Shown: positions 44,809 through 54,170 of the stretch, piece after piece | Layout of the letters: each line of letters begins with the position of its first letter | Numbering within the stretch: position 1 is the stretch's first letter | Assembly (NCBI GenBank): GCA_041396985.1 | Contig: JAWKXO010000002.1 | Span: 1 to 64,000, forward strand | Origin: Emcibacteraceae bacterium | Lineage (GTDB): Bacteria; Pseudomonadota; Alphaproteobacteria; Sphingomonadales; Emcibacteraceae | Reading direction: 5' to 3' | Length of the DNA stretch: 64,000 nucleotides | Translations under genes and position numbers: made by a program | The notes under the pieces: model-generated | The model's database searches: none | The model's input: the letters and a program-made list of their open reading frames with translations, nothing else | What the model was told of the DNA's origin: nothing

Positions 44809-45198
44809 TCACCAATTTTTATTCATGAGCTTATCAATTGCCCGCCTGTCACTTTTGGTGGGACGGCCGGACCCTTTTTCCCTATGAACTATGTTGTCGT
44901 GAATTTTATCTTTCTGTTTCGGACGAGGTGGGGTTAAATCCTCATATAGCATCTGTGCTTCAGGTGCCGGACCACGGCGAACCCCTAATGAAACGATTTT
45001 TGCAATCAGAACTTCATCTGCCCGACTGAAGGTCAAAATATCATCCGGTCTCACAAATGTACTGGATTTTTTACAAATAGTGCCATTAATTCGTACCTTA
45101 CCGCCTCTGACCATTTTGCTGGCAAGCGATCTTGTTTTATAAAACCGGGCATACCAAAGCCACACATCAACTCGCTGTGTGTCAGGCGCACCGGTCAT
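44809..45198 (-). CDS. S4-domain RNA-binding protein (Hsp15-like)
   Basis: This 129-aa protein has an S4 domain at about residues 7-70 (RVDVWLWYARFYKTRSLA ... GKVRINGTICKKSS) and a basic tail (PRPKQK ... RRAIDKLMNKNW). Hsp15-type proteins bind stalled or dissociated 50S subunits; the alphaproteobacterial homologue is often beside an SUV3-like helicase, as here, where the genes are one base apart. A shared role in RNA handling is likely. Confidence 0.9.
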   Translation of the reverse strand: MTGAPDTQRVDVWLWYARFYKTRSLASKMVRGGKVRINGTICKKSSTFVRPDDILTFSRADEVLIAKIVSLGVRRGPAPEAQMLYEDLTPPRPKQKDKIHDNIVHREKGSGRPTKSDRRAIDKLMNKNW

Positions 45199-45199
45199 A

Positions 45200-48070
45200 T
45201 TATTTTTTTGCCTTTAGCTGATCTTTAAGTCCTGCCAGCGCTGCAAACGGCGAATCCGGGTCCAGCTTAGTCTGTTTGGATTGATTATTTTTCGAAGCAT
45301 GATGTTGAGGACCCTTGCGTGATGACTTATTTTTGGGCTGCGGCTTTTTGCCCTTTGCCTGATAAGGTTTTCTTGTCGGCTTTTGTTTATGCTGATTTCC
45401 TTCGGGATTATGCGTGAAAATAATAACCTTTTCTTCTGTATCCGGCTTTTCTTTTTCAGCTAGTTTTTTCTCAGAATCCAAAGTCTCTTTTTGTTCTGCT
45501 TCTTCGCTTTTATGATCTTCATCAGCCTGCATATTGTCTGTTGTTTTTTCTGATATTTCTTCTGATTTCTCAACGTCGGTTTTATCTATACGCTTTGCCA
45601 GAATTTCAGCGGCTGCCGGAGCATCATATTCTTTTGCTGAATAACCCAGGTAGCTCATAATTTCTTTAAAATCGTTGCCACTGGTTCCAACAAGGCTCAT
45701 TAGATCAGGATCCATTGGAAACGGGCCATTCATGGATATTTCACGGGCCGCATTAGCAAGACGTTCAAGCATATCCAGACGGACAGCATTATTACCCACG
45801 ACCCGATATCCCGAGACCTCATAAAATACCCGAGATGCATTTTTATCAACCTTTATTGTGCACAGACCTGCTGGCGGAATATCCGGCAATTTATCCTGAT
45901 CGTTATGTAGTGCCCAGAGGAGAAGTCTAAGCTGAGCAGGTGCCGGTTTTAACAGCGACGGAATATATAGGCTGGTGGCTCCAAGCCAGACCCCCAGTTT
46001 TTTCAGCTGAAAACGACCGCTTCCATCCACATCTTTAAAATCTTTGGCAATAAGCCGTCTTGGGATCGTGCCAAGTTTTTCAACCATTTGAAAGGCAATT
46101 CCCCTTGCCATGCCGCTGATCCGCTCGTTTCCTTCATCATCTTTGGCACCATCCACCGCTTCACGAAGTGCAAAAAGTGGTGCCAAAATATTTTCAATAT
46201 ACGCTTCAAGCCAACGATCAAGTTTGGCCTGGACTATATTCAGGGCATCCCCTTGTAAGACGGGTGTTGGTTGTACAATTGCCTTTGGACTTAAAAGCGA
46301 TGGTCCTTTAACCACCTTGCCAACTGCAATTCCACGCCAGTTAACTGTGCTTTGTGTTAACGGGTCGCCATATATCAGACTAATTTCAGCATCTTCAGCC
46401 AGACTGAATTCTTCGACCCGCTTTTTTATTTCTTCTGCAAGAACCTTATTTGCAGCATTTCTTAGGGTGTTACTGTCTTCCCCAAAAGCACCGACATCTT
46501 CCTTAAACTGGAACCCTTCAATAGTGCCAATAAAATGGTCTTCTACATAAACACTGCCATCTGTTTCAACATTTGCCATTAATTTTCCCTTTTGGCGCAA
46601 TTCCCGCATCAGTACTGACGTACGTCTGCTTACAAAACGATTTGTTAACCGTTCATGTAGCGCATCTGATAGCCTGTCTTCAATAACTCTTGTTTCCGAT
46701 TGCCAATATTTTTGATTTTCGCACCATCCTGAACGGTTGGCGATATAGGTTAAAGTACGAATATGCGCAATTCTTGATGACAGGGTATCTATATTGCCTT
46801 CAGTTTTTTTATAAGGCGCCGCCATATTGGCAATCCAGTCTTCTTTTATCCTGCCGTGATCCGCAGAAATCTGACGATAAATGCCCATACACAGTTTGGC
46901 ATGTTCATCATCCGACACTTGCCTGAAATCCGGAATCTGGCACACTTCCCACAACATTTTAACAGCTGCCGGCCCGCCTAACATTGGCTTTATTTTCTGA
47001 TTTTCACTTAAGCGCCTGAATGTGTCCATATCGAGCTTTTCCATCGTGCGTGTTAGCCCGGATTTATCAGGCGCACGTTCAAGTGAGCGAATCACTGTGT
47101 CCGGCCTGGTGAAGTCTATAAATGAATTTCGCCACTGAAATACGGTTAGAGGGGCAAACTTATGGTTTTCAATAGCAAATACCACTTCCGGGTCGAGTCC
47201 GGTCTGATAATCTGCCCCTTCGGTCAGGCAGCCAAATGTTCCGTTATTCATATAGCGACCCGCTCGGCCCGCTATTTGTCCAAGTTCTGCCGGGCTAAGA
47301 TCCCGCATCTGATGACCATCAAATTTGGCAGTGGCAGCAAAGGATACATGATCAATATCCATGTTCAGGCCCATTCCAATCGCATCCGTTGCAACCAGAA
47401 AATCAACATCACCATTCTGATAGAGGGCAACCTGGGCATTTCTGGTTCGCGGGCTTAAAGCGCCGAGCACTACGGCAACCCCACCCTTGGCCCGGCGCAG
47501 CATTTCGGCATAGCCATAGACATTATTGGCACTGAAGGTAATCAGGGCGCTTCTGCGGGGCAGGCGAGAAAGCTTCTTCGGTTCGACATAAATAAGTTCT
47601 GAAAAACGGGGACGGCTGATAAAATCAACATCAGGGATAAGCCGCTTGATAAGCGGGCGGGCCGTCTCAGAGCCTAAAAACATGGTTTCCTGCCGCCCGC
47701 GTGCCCGCAGCAAACGATCTGTAAAAACATATCCCCGGTCATAATCGGCGGCAAGCTGCACTTCATCAATGGCTAGAAATTCAACCGTTTTTTCAATGGG
47801 CATACTTTCAACGGTGCACACATAATATTGAGCATGTTTTGGAACAATTTTTTCTTCGCCGGTGATTAGGGCCACATGCGCGGTCCCTTTTTTCTCCACA
47901 ATACGGTCATATATTTCCCGGGCAAGAAGCCTGAGCGGCAACCCGATCATACCAGAGGCATGACCGAGCATCCGCTCAACGGCGAGATGAGTTTTGCCGG
48001 TGTTGGTCGGGCCGAGAACCGCTTTAATGTGACTTTTGGTCTCAACCGCTCTGTTTGATAATTGTTTCAT
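45200..48070 (-). CDS. SUV3-like superfamily-2 RNA/DNA helicase
   Basis: This 956-aa protein has Walker A GPTNTGKTH at residues 20-28, a DEVQ motif in FLAIDEVQLA (about 100), and the C-terminal helicase motifs with DAIGMGLNMDI (about 230) and QIAGRAGR (about 265). It is related to the mitochondrial SUV3 helicase of the degradosome. The last 120 residues are a low-complexity, strongly charged tail rich in Lys, Glu and Gln, typical of alphaproteobacterial versions and possibly RNA-binding. It is translated just ahead of the S4 gene. Confidence 0.92.
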   Translation of the reverse strand: MKQLSNRAVETKSHIKAVLGPTNTGKTHLAVERMLGHASGMIGLPLRLLAREIYDRIVEKKGTAHVALITGEEKIVPKHAQYYVCTVESMPIEKTVEFLAIDEVQLAADYDRGYVFTDRLLRARGRQETMFLGSETARPLIKRLIPDVDFISRPRFSELIYVEPKKLSRLPRRSALITFSANNVYGYAEMLRRAKGGVAVVLGALSPRTRNAQVALYQNGDVDFLVATDAIGMGLNMDIDHVSFAATAKFDGHQMRDLSPAELGQIAGRAGRYMNNGTFGCLTEGADYQTGLDPEVVFAIENHKFAPLTVFQWRNSFIDFTRPDTVIRSLERAPDKSGLTRTMEKLDMDTFRRLSENQKIKPMLGGPAAVKMLWEVCQIPDFRQVSDDEHAKLCMGIYRQISADHGRIKEDWIANMAAPYKKTEGNIDTLSSRIAHIRTLTYIANRSGWCENQKYWQSETRVIEDRLSDALHERLTNRFVSRRTSVLMRELRQKGKLMANVETDGSVYVEDHFIGTIEGFQFKEDVGAFGEDSNTLRNAANKVLAEEIKKRVEEFSLAEDAEISLIYGDPLTQSTVNWRGIAVGKVVKGPSLLSPKAIVQPTPVLQGDALNIVQAKLDRWLEAYIENILAPLFALREAVDGAKDDEGNERISGMARGIAFQMVEKLGTIPRRLIAKDFKDVDGSGRFQLKKLGVWLGATSLYIPSLLKPAPAQLRLLLWALHNDQDKLPDIPPAGLCTIKVDKNASRVFYEVSGYRVVGNNAVRLDMLERLANAAREISMNGPFPMDPDLMSLVGTSGNDFKEIMSYLGYSAKEYDAPAAAEILAKRIDKTDVEKSEEISEKTTDNMQADEDHKSEEAEQKETLDSEKKLAEKEKPDTEEKVIIFTHNPEGNQHKQKPTRKPYQAKGKKPQPKNKSSRKGPQHHASKNNQSKQTKLDPDSPFAALAGLKDQLKAKK

Positions 48071-48126
48071 GGGCGCGGCTTATCATAAACAGCCTTAAAA
48101 CCCAAGATTAATATCACCTGTTAGGA

Positions 48127-49275
48127 TTATCGGCCGTATTTTTTCAGAATTTCCCTGACCTTATCTACCGGCAGTTCTTGCACTGTCCTCATCTTGCCTG
48201 TTCTGGCATCTTCACTGCTCACTGTTCTCGCCATCAGCAATGAATTGTAAATCGCCTCTTCTGTCGCTTCTGCCACGGCCTGGAATAGGGGCGAGACATT
48301 GTCATTGGGAATGGTTTCTACCAGGGCATTATTATTTCTACGCTCTTCAGTTCTTCGAACGCTTTCTGCCGTTGAAAAGCTTATTACATAATCACCACTT
48401 CCGTTTGTCATTGATGAGCCGGTTCTGGCAAGGCCCGTAAGGGCACGTTCCCCCAGACGTTTCAAATTTCGATCAGATAGTGGGGCATCCGTCGCAACAA
48501 TCATCATGATTGAGCCATCGGCAGCATCGCTGTCTACATAGTCCTGCAGATAATATTGATTAAGCTCCTCGCCAACTGGAACACCATCCATTTTCAGAAT
48601 GCCCCCGAAATTGCTTTGTATCAATACCCCGACCGTATAACCGCCGAGCTTCTCAGGCAATATTCTTGACGATGTTCCGATACCCCCTTTCCAGCCAAAA
48701 GCGATTGTGCCCTTACCGGCACCAACGTCCCCTTCTTCTACAGGGCCACTTTTGGCATTTTCAATTGCCTTGATTATGATATCCGCTGTCAGGTGACGAC
48801 CTCTTATATCATTTAGGCCTGAATCATTGGTTTCCCCGACGATGGCATTTACTGAACGAACGGCTTCATTACCGGGTTGCGGTAATGTCCAGTCAAGAAT
48901 GGCATCAGCAGCCCTCGGGACATTTAATGTATTGGTCAGAACAATCGGTGTTTCAATTTCCCCCAGTTCATGGATCTGGGTATAGCCCATCATTTTGCCG
49001 AACCCGTTTCCGATCACGGCAGCTGCCGGAACCTTATCCTGATAAATATTACCGCCATGTGGCAGGATCGCTGTCGCCCCGGTTCGGATTGTTTTTCCTT
49101 TATCAAGTGTGACCTGCCCGACCAGAACCCCTTTTACATCAGTTATTGCATTATACTTTCCGGTCTTCAATATTCCCGGTTTAATACCAATATCACGTGC
49201 CCGAACCTGTTCTGCCAAAGCCTGAAGGTTGAAGAATGCGAAAATGAATATGCTGAATAGAATTTTATAATACAT
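48127..49275 (-). CDS. Exported P1-family (DmpA/BapA-type) peptidase
   Basis: This 382-aa protein has a Sec signal (residues 1-21, ending ALAEQ) and the P1/DmpA fold. AITDVKGVLVGQVTL is near residue 43 and TGATAILPHGG near 66. The self-processing site is in GGIGTSSR near 205, where the Ser becomes the N-terminal nucleophile. It releases N-terminal D- or beta-amino acids from peptides. Placement in the periplasm fits the many exported hydrolases in this window. The gene stands alone. Confidence 0.9.
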   Translation of the reverse strand: MYYKILFSIFIFAFFNLQALAEQVRARDIGIKPGILKTGKYNAITDVKGVLVGQVTLDKGKTIRTGATAILPHGGNIYQDKVPAAAVIGNGFGKMMGYTQIHELGEIETPIVLTNTLNVPRAADAILDWTLPQPGNEAVRSVNAIVGETNDSGLNDIRGRHLTADIIIKAIENAKSGPVEEGDVGAGKGTIAFGWKGGIGTSSRILPEKLGGYTVGVLIQSNFGGILKMDGVPVGEELNQYYLQDYVDSDAADGSIMMIVATDAPLSDRNLKRLGERALTGLARTGSSMTNGSGDYVISFSTAESVRRTEERRNNNALVETIPNDNVSPLFQAVAEATEEAIYNSLLMARTVSSEDARTGKMRTVQELPVDKVREILKKYGR

Positions 49276-49458
49276 TCGGTGTTAACTCCTGATTTTTTCA
49301 GACACTATAATGCAAACTATTATTATATAGAAACGAATAAAAATACTTTATATTTTAATGATTTTTGACGTAATTTCATTTCTTTTGTTTATTTATTTAT
49401 AGCATTATGTATTTTTTTTATGTACAATGTTCACATTTATTAAAACAAGGTGAGTTTT

Positions 49459-49896
49459 ATGGAACTTCAGGACAGCGAAAAAAAATTACTAGACTTATTG
49501 AAGATCGACAGCCGAATGAGTGCTGCTGAGCTTGGTCGCAAGCTTGATCTGGCAAGATCAACCATTCATATGATGCTGGGGCGACTGGAAGAAAAAGTGA
49601 TCGACTGCTATACCATCAAGCTTAAACCTGATGCTATAAAGAATGAGGCCCGATGCTATGTTACAATAACCCGGGACCCTAAGAAATCTGCGCAAATTGA
49701 GGAGGCGTTATATAATATGCCTGAAGTGGATTGCCTTGCCACCGTGGCCGGTTCAATTGATCTGATGATTCTGGTTCGAACAGATAATAATCAGCAGATG
49801 GATGCTGTTCTGACCAACATTGCAATGCTTGATGGCGTCATCAATACTGAAAGTCACATTATTTTGTCATCAAAGTTCAATAGAATGCCCTATTAA
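49459..49896 (+). CDS. Lrp/AsnC-family transcriptional regulator
   Basis: This 145-aa protein is taken from the ATG at 49459, with AAGGTGAG 5 bases before it; an in-frame GTG at 49450 would lie inside that site. An N-terminal helix-turn-helix (MSAAELGRKLDLARSTIHMMLGRLEEK) and a C-terminal RAM ligand domain are present. Lrp-type proteins form octamers that wrap DNA and sense amino acids. The 191-base gap downstream holds 21-bp phased repeats, and the next gene is an ALDH7-type dehydrogenase of lysine catabolism, so local control by lysine or a derivative is likely. Confidence 0.9.
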   Translation: MELQDSEKKLLDLLKIDSRMSAAELGRKLDLARSTIHMMLGRLEEKVIDCYTIKLKPDAIKNEARCYVTITRDPKKSAQIEEALYNMPEVDCLATVAGSIDLMILVRTDNNQQMDAVLTNIAMLDGVINTESHIILSSKFNRMPY

Positions 49897-49906
49897 TTTA
49901 TCATAT

Positions 49907-49990
49907 GATCATAATTTATTAATTAATGTTCATATTAAATTGACAATTGTTCATAATTTATACAATATCGTTCATAGATTTAAAGTTATT
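49907..49990. promoter_or_regulatory. Four 21-bp phased GTTCAT-type sites (Lrp-binding array)
   Basis: GATCAT at 49907 and GTTCAT at 49928, 49949 and 49970 recur at exactly 21-base steps, two helical turns apart, in an AT-rich background. This layout matches cooperative Lrp/AsnC binding on one DNA face. GTTCA-type sequences also occur near 50017 (inverted) and 50046, and GTTCAC lies at 49429 upstream of the regulator gene. Confidence 0.75.
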
Positions 49991-50095
49991 CTATTAAATT
50001 ACAAGAATAAGAATTTTGAACATAAAGTTTGACGAAATATATAAGTGTTCAAACATTCGTCAGATTAAATTGAAATTTACGAAGGAATGAAAGAC

Positions 50096-51604
50096 ATGAT
50101 GAATAAACAGGAAATTTACACTGCCTTGGGGCTAACGTCCGCTGAGGTAGAAGGCGGCAATCTAAAGGTTCATAGCCCGATCGACGGTTCTGAGATCGCG
50201 AATGTTAAAATGGATACAGTTTCAGAAGCTGAAGCAAAAATTGCCAAATCCGTTGAGGCCTTCAAAGCCTGGCGCAATGTGCCGGCGCCACGTCGTGGTG
50301 AACTTGTGCGTATACTGGGAAACATCCTTCGTGATAAAAAAGAAGCACTTGGTGCGCTCGTAACTCTTGAATGCGGTAAAATTTATCAGGAAGGGCTTGG
50401 GGAAGTCCAGGAAATGATCGATATCTGTGACTTTGCTGTTGGTCAGAGCCGTATGCTTCATGGCCTGACAATTGTGTCAGAACGCCCGCTGCATAAGATG
50501 CGTGAAATTTGGCAGCCGCTGGGTCCGACCGGGATTATCAGTGCCTTTAACTTTCCGGTAGCCGTATGGTCCTGGAATGCGGCCCTTGCACTGGTTTGCG
50601 GCAATTCACTTCTTTGGAAACCTTCTGAAAAAACACCTGTTACCGCTCTTGCCTGTCAGAAACTGTTTGAAAAAGCCTGTGCCGAGTTTGGTGCGGATGC
50701 GCCCAAAGACCTTTCACAAATTCTTATTGGTGAGCGTGATATTGGTGAAGTGCTGACGTCGGATGAGCGCGTACCGCTGATCAGCGCGACAGGCAGCTGT
50801 GCAATGGGCAAAATTGTTGGTGCCAAGGTTGCCTCCCGCTTTGGCAGATCAATTCTGGAGCTTGGTGGGAATAATGCCATTATCGTATCAAAACATGCCG
50901 ATCTTGACCTTGCTTATCAGGGGATCGTGTTTGGTTCTGTTGGCACCTGCGGTCAACGCTGCACAACAACCCGTCGTCTTTTCATCCATGAAGATGTTTA
51001 TGATCAGATTGTTCCGCGCATTAAAAAAGCCTTTGCCGGTGTTTCCATTGGTAACCCGCTTGATGAAAAAACACTGATGGGTCCTCTCATTGATGAAGAC
51101 GCCTTTAATAATATGCAAAACGCTCTTAACGTTGCGAAAGAAAATGGCGGAAAAATTACCGGTGGCTCACGCGCCCTAGGCAATGAATATCCCGGTGGAT
51201 ATTACGTCAATCCTGCCCTAGTTGAGATGGACGGTGATGATGCCAATATTAAGACCGAAACTTTTGCCCCAATTTTATATGCCTTTAAATATACTGATCT
51301 TGAAAATGCCATCGCCCGGCAAAATGATGTTCCGCAAGGGCTTTCTTCGGCAATTTTCACGACCAATATTCTGGAAGCCGAAATGTTTACTTCTGAATTC
51401 GGTAGTGACTGCGGTATTGCTAACGTTAATATTGGTACCAGCGGTGCCGAAATCGGCGGCGCTTTCGGCGGTGAAAAAGAAACCGGCGGTGGCCGTGAAA
51501 GCGGATCTGATGCCTGGCGCGGCTATATGCGTCGTATGACCAGCACCACCAATTACTCAACCAAACTGCCTCTGGCACAAGGTATTAAATTTGATGCCGA
51601 TTAA
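50096..51604 (+). CDS. ALDH7-family aldehyde dehydrogenase (L-piperidine-6-carboxylate / aminoadipate semialdehyde type)
   Basis: This 502-aa protein is taken from the ATG at 50096; GAAGGA lies 9 bases before it but touches the ATG at 50087. The GQRCTTTRR motif contains the catalytic Cys (residue 289), with ELGGNNA near 265 and a C-terminal GEKETGGGRESGSDAWR, as in antiquitin/AmaB. It oxidises alpha-aminoadipic semialdehyde (from lysine) to aminoadipate with NAD. Control by the upstream Lrp-family regulator is likely. A strong terminator follows. The specific substrate is inferred from family signature and neighbour. Confidence 0.9.
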   Translation: MMNKQEIYTALGLTSAEVEGGNLKVHSPIDGSEIANVKMDTVSEAEAKIAKSVEAFKAWRNVPAPRRGELVRILGNILRDKKEALGALVTLECGKIYQEGLGEVQEMIDICDFAVGQSRMLHGLTIVSERPLHKMREIWQPLGPTGIISAFNFPVAVWSWNAALALVCGNSLLWKPSEKTPVTALACQKLFEKACAEFGADAPKDLSQILIGERDIGEVLTSDERVPLISATGSCAMGKIVGAKVASRFGRSILELGGNNAIIVSKHADLDLAYQGIVFGSVGTCGQRCTTTRRLFIHEDVYDQIVPRIKKAFAGVSIGNPLDEKTLMGPLIDEDAFNNMQNALNVAKENGGKITGGSRALGNEYPGGYYVNPALVEMDGDDANIKTETFAPILYAFKYTDLENAIARQNDVPQGLSSAIFTTNILEAEMFTSEFGSDCGIANVNIGTSGAEIGGAFGGEKETGGGRESGSDAWRGYMRRMTSTTNYSTKLPLAQGIKFDAD

Positions 51605-51629
51605 ATCTTAAATACCATTATAAATCCAT

Positions 51630-51664
51630 AAAGCCCGTCCTGAAAAAATTTCAGTGCGGGCTTT
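51630..51664 (+). terminator. Rho-independent terminator after the aldehyde dehydrogenase gene
   Basis: An interrupted stem with AAAGCCCG outer and CTGAAA inner arms starts 26 bases after the stop codon. The trailing T-tract is short. Confidence 0.8.
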
Positions 51665-51727
51665 GTCATTTCCCCACTATTATTTTGTTTCATTGATCTA
51701 TAAAATCCGCTATGACTTAATGATATT

Positions 51728-51746
51728 AATAATGATAATTAATAAG
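51728..51746 (+). promoter_or_regulatory. Fur-box-like site upstream of feoAB
   Basis: AATAATGATAATTAATAAG matches the Fur consensus at 14 of 19 positions and ends 5 bases before the feoA start. It fits iron-repressed control of the ferrous-iron uptake genes. Confidence 0.65.
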
Positions 51747-51751
51747 AATAA

Positions 51752-52015
51752 ATGATGACGAGATATTTAAGTGACTTGAGAATTGGTGAAACCAGCTTTA
51801 TTGCCGGTTTTGATACCAGCCGTGTTAAAGACAAGGAATTTGCAGCAGACCTAGAAGATCGCCTGCTTGAAATCGGGTTTGAGGAAGGTCTTTCCATTGA
51901 AGTTCTGCATCAGGGCCCTATTGGTGGTGATCCTATTGCCGTAAAAATCGGTACCATGACCATTGCCCTCAGAAAAATGGAGGCTGCGGCTATCATTCTG
52001 GGAGAACAGAAATGA
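51752..52015 (+). CDS. feoA: FeoA-family protein
   Basis: This 87-aa SH3-like FeoA protein has the usual RLLEIGFEEGLSIEVLHQGPIGGDPIAVKIG core. FeoA assists the FeoB ferrous-iron transporter at the cytoplasmic face. The gene overlaps feoB by 4 bases (ATGA), so the two are coupled. No good ribosome-binding site precedes the start; an ATG at 51755 is an alternative. Confidence 0.9.
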   Translation: MMTRYLSDLRIGETSFIAGFDTSRVKDKEFAADLEDRLLEIGFEEGLSIEVLHQGPIGGDPIAVKIGTMTIALRKMEAAAIILGEQK

Positions 52016-53859
52016 CAGCTCTCCGAGTCGCCCTGATCGGTGCTCCAAATTCCGGGAAAAGTTCCCTTTTTAACACCCTAACCGGCAGTCACCAGAAAGT
52101 AGCAAATTATCCAGGAGTGACCGTTGAGCGCCGTTCAGGCACCATGACTACAGAAGGCGGGCATGACGTTAAAATTCTCGATCTTCCCGGAATTTACAGC
52201 TTAAATGACCGCAGCCTTGATGAGAAGGTCAGCAGGGAAATTATCACCGGCGTACACGAAATGGAACAGCAACCCGAAGTTCTGGTCTGTGTCATTAATG
52301 CCGCCAATATCCGGGTTCACCTGCGGCTTGTGCTTGAGCTAAAAACATTGGGACTTCCGATGATTGTTGCCCTTAATATGCATGACCTTGCTACACGGGA
52401 CGGCATTGAAATTGATGTGGACCGTTTGGCTGAAGAACTCGGACTTCCGGTAATAACCACAATCGCCGTAAGAAGAAGTGGTGTCGAAGCCCTTAAAGAA
52501 TTTCTGAACCGTGACGCCAGCGCTTATGCAAAACCAATAGGGATAAAGTCAGATAAATCAACCCGAGCCCTGCAAAAAGAAGCGGGACGGATCACTTCCC
52601 TGGTCCAGGTGGCTGAAGGCGGTCATCATAAAATGACCCGTATTCTGGATAGTGTGGCCCTGCACCCTGTTATTGGCCCCATTTTATTCTTTGTTATTTT
52701 ATTTTTCATGTTTCAGGCGGTCTTCAGCTGGGCAGAAACCCCTATGGATTTGATAGAAGGGGGATTTGCAGCACTGGGTGAGGTTATCGGCGAAAATCTT
52801 CCTGACAACTGGTTTCGAAGCTTTATCCAGGACGGACTTATTGCCGGTGTTGGCAGTGTACTTGTGTTCCTGCCTCAGATTATCATCCTGTTTTTATTCA
52901 TTCTGACATTGGAAGCCAGCGGCTATATGGCCCGTGCCGCTTTCATCATGGATAAATTAATGGCAAAAGTTGGCCTTAATGGACGTGCTTTTATTCCACT
53001 TCTTTCCAGCTTTGCCTGCGCAATTCCGGGTATTATGGCAACCCGAACCATAGCAAACCACCGTGATCGCATCACAACAATCATGATCGCGCCGCTAATG
53101 ACCTGCTCAGCGCGGCTCCCCGTATACACATTGATGATTGCCGCCTTTATCCCCAACAAACCGGTGCTTGGATATTTCGGGCTCCAGGGCGTCGTGTTTT
53201 TCACCCTTTATCTCGCCGGAATTGTCAGCGCAATCATTGTCGCCGCCGTTATGAAAAAGACCATCACCAAAGGAACTTTGCAGCCGTTTTTGATGGAGCT
53301 GCCAAAATATCAGATGCCACGATTAAATCATGTGTTGCTTGAACTATGGCAACGGGTCCGGGCTTTCCTGCGCCGCGCCGGAACTATTATTTTATATGCG
53401 GCCATCGCCCTCTGGGCTTTAACCCTTTATCCATTTGCTCCAAAGGATGCGACGGAACCAGACATTTATTACAGTTTTGCAGGTATGATCGGCCGGGCGT
53501 TACAGCCGATATTCGCGCCGCTTGGATTTAACTGGGAAATTTCCATTGCCCTGGTTCCCGGCATGGCCGCCCGCGAAGTGGCGGTTAGTGCGCTTGGCAC
53601 CGTTTATGCCCTGCAGGGTGATGAAGATCAGGTCGCCCAAAGCCTATCTACCGTGCTGCAGAATTCCTGGCCCTTGCCAACGGCGCTTGCCTTTTTGGCC
53701 TGGTATATTTATGCGCCGCAATGCCTCGCCACACTGGCGACGGCAAGACGCGAAACCAACAGCTGGCGCTGGACCGCTTTCATGGCCGGATATCTCTTCG
53801 CGCTCGCTTATCTGGTGGCAATGATTGTCAATATCAGTGCAAAAGCCCTAATGGCGTAA
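52012..53859 (+). CDS. feoB: Ferrous iron transporter FeoB
   Basis: This 615-aa protein has an N-terminal G-protein domain with G1 GAPNSGKSS (10-18), G3 DLPG and G4 NMHD, and a polytopic membrane part with two gate repeats (FIPLLSSFACAIPGI and ALVPGMAAREVAVS). It imports Fe2+ with GTP hydrolysis. It is shorter than E. coli FeoB (about 770 aa) but keeps the core. A clear terminator follows. Confidence 0.95.
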   Translation: MTALRVALIGAPNSGKSSLFNTLTGSHQKVANYPGVTVERRSGTMTTEGGHDVKILDLPGIYSLNDRSLDEKVSREIITGVHEMEQQPEVLVCVINAANIRVHLRLVLELKTLGLPMIVALNMHDLATRDGIEIDVDRLAEELGLPVITTIAVRRSGVEALKEFLNRDASAYAKPIGIKSDKSTRALQKEAGRITSLVQVAEGGHHKMTRILDSVALHPVIGPILFFVILFFMFQAVFSWAETPMDLIEGGFAALGEVIGENLPDNWFRSFIQDGLIAGVGSVLVFLPQIIILFLFILTLEASGYMARAAFIMDKLMAKVGLNGRAFIPLLSSFACAIPGIMATRTIANHRDRITTIMIAPLMTCSARLPVYTLMIAAFIPNKPVLGYFGLQGVVFFTLYLAGIVSAIIVAAVMKKTITKGTLQPFLMELPKYQMPRLNHVLLELWQRVRAFLRRAGTIILYAAIALWALTLYPFAPKDATEPDIYYSFAGMIGRALQPIFAPLGFNWEISIALVPGMAAREVAVSALGTVYALQGDEDQVAQSLSTVLQNSWPLPTALAFLAWYIYAPQCLATLATARRETNSWRWTAFMAGYLFALAYLVAMIVNISAKALMA

Positions 53860-53866
53860 AAACAAA

Positions 53867-53890
53867 AAAGCCCCGCATAAGCGGGGCTTT
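53867..53890. terminator. Bidirectional terminator between feoB and the accessory unit
   Basis: A 10-bp GC-rich stem (AAAGCCCCGC and complement) with loop ATAA is flanked by A/T-tracts on both sides. It serves feoB on the plus strand and the small gene at 53915 on the minus strand. Confidence 0.93.
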
Positions 53891-53914
53891 TAATTTCAAA
53901 CTATTGGAAAATGG

Positions 53915-54115
53915 CTATCCTCTTTTTCTACTGTTCCTAATAGCTTCATATGTTGAGTGAGCATTTCTATTTGCCTGTCTAGCATATTTTTGACGCTCAA
54001 TCTCTGTAGTAGCAGGATCTCTTGCAACTCTAATGGCCGCATTTGAAACAGTTGTATCGAAAGTTATATAACCATCGCTTGAGATTTCCCAAGCACACGT
54101 TTCATTCCTAGCCAT
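53915..54115 (-). CDS. Small hypothetical protein (66 aa)
   Basis: The start at 54115 is supported by AAGGAG 7 bases upstream; an earlier in-frame ATG at 54133 lacks such a site. The protein starts MARNETCAWEISSDGY, has a central Thr/Ala stretch and a basic Arg/Lys end. It is soluble, with no signal peptide, and no family was recognised. It follows the 2TM-GAF gene by 55 bases and shares the FeoB terminator, so the two form a unit. It is more AT-rich than most of the window. Confidence 0.6.
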   Translation of the reverse strand: MARNETCAWEISSDGYITFDTTVSNAAIRVARDPATTEIERQKYARQANRNAHSTYEAIRNSRKRG

Positions 54116-54170
54116 ATCTATCTCCTTTACCATTATAATATATCATCAAAGTGTTACTTATCAATTAAAT

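Noticed and set aside
49907..49990. Regular 21-bp repeats as a CRISPR array
   Set aside because: The conserved part is only about 6 bases, there are no spacers of separate origin and no cas genes; phased regulator sites explain it better.
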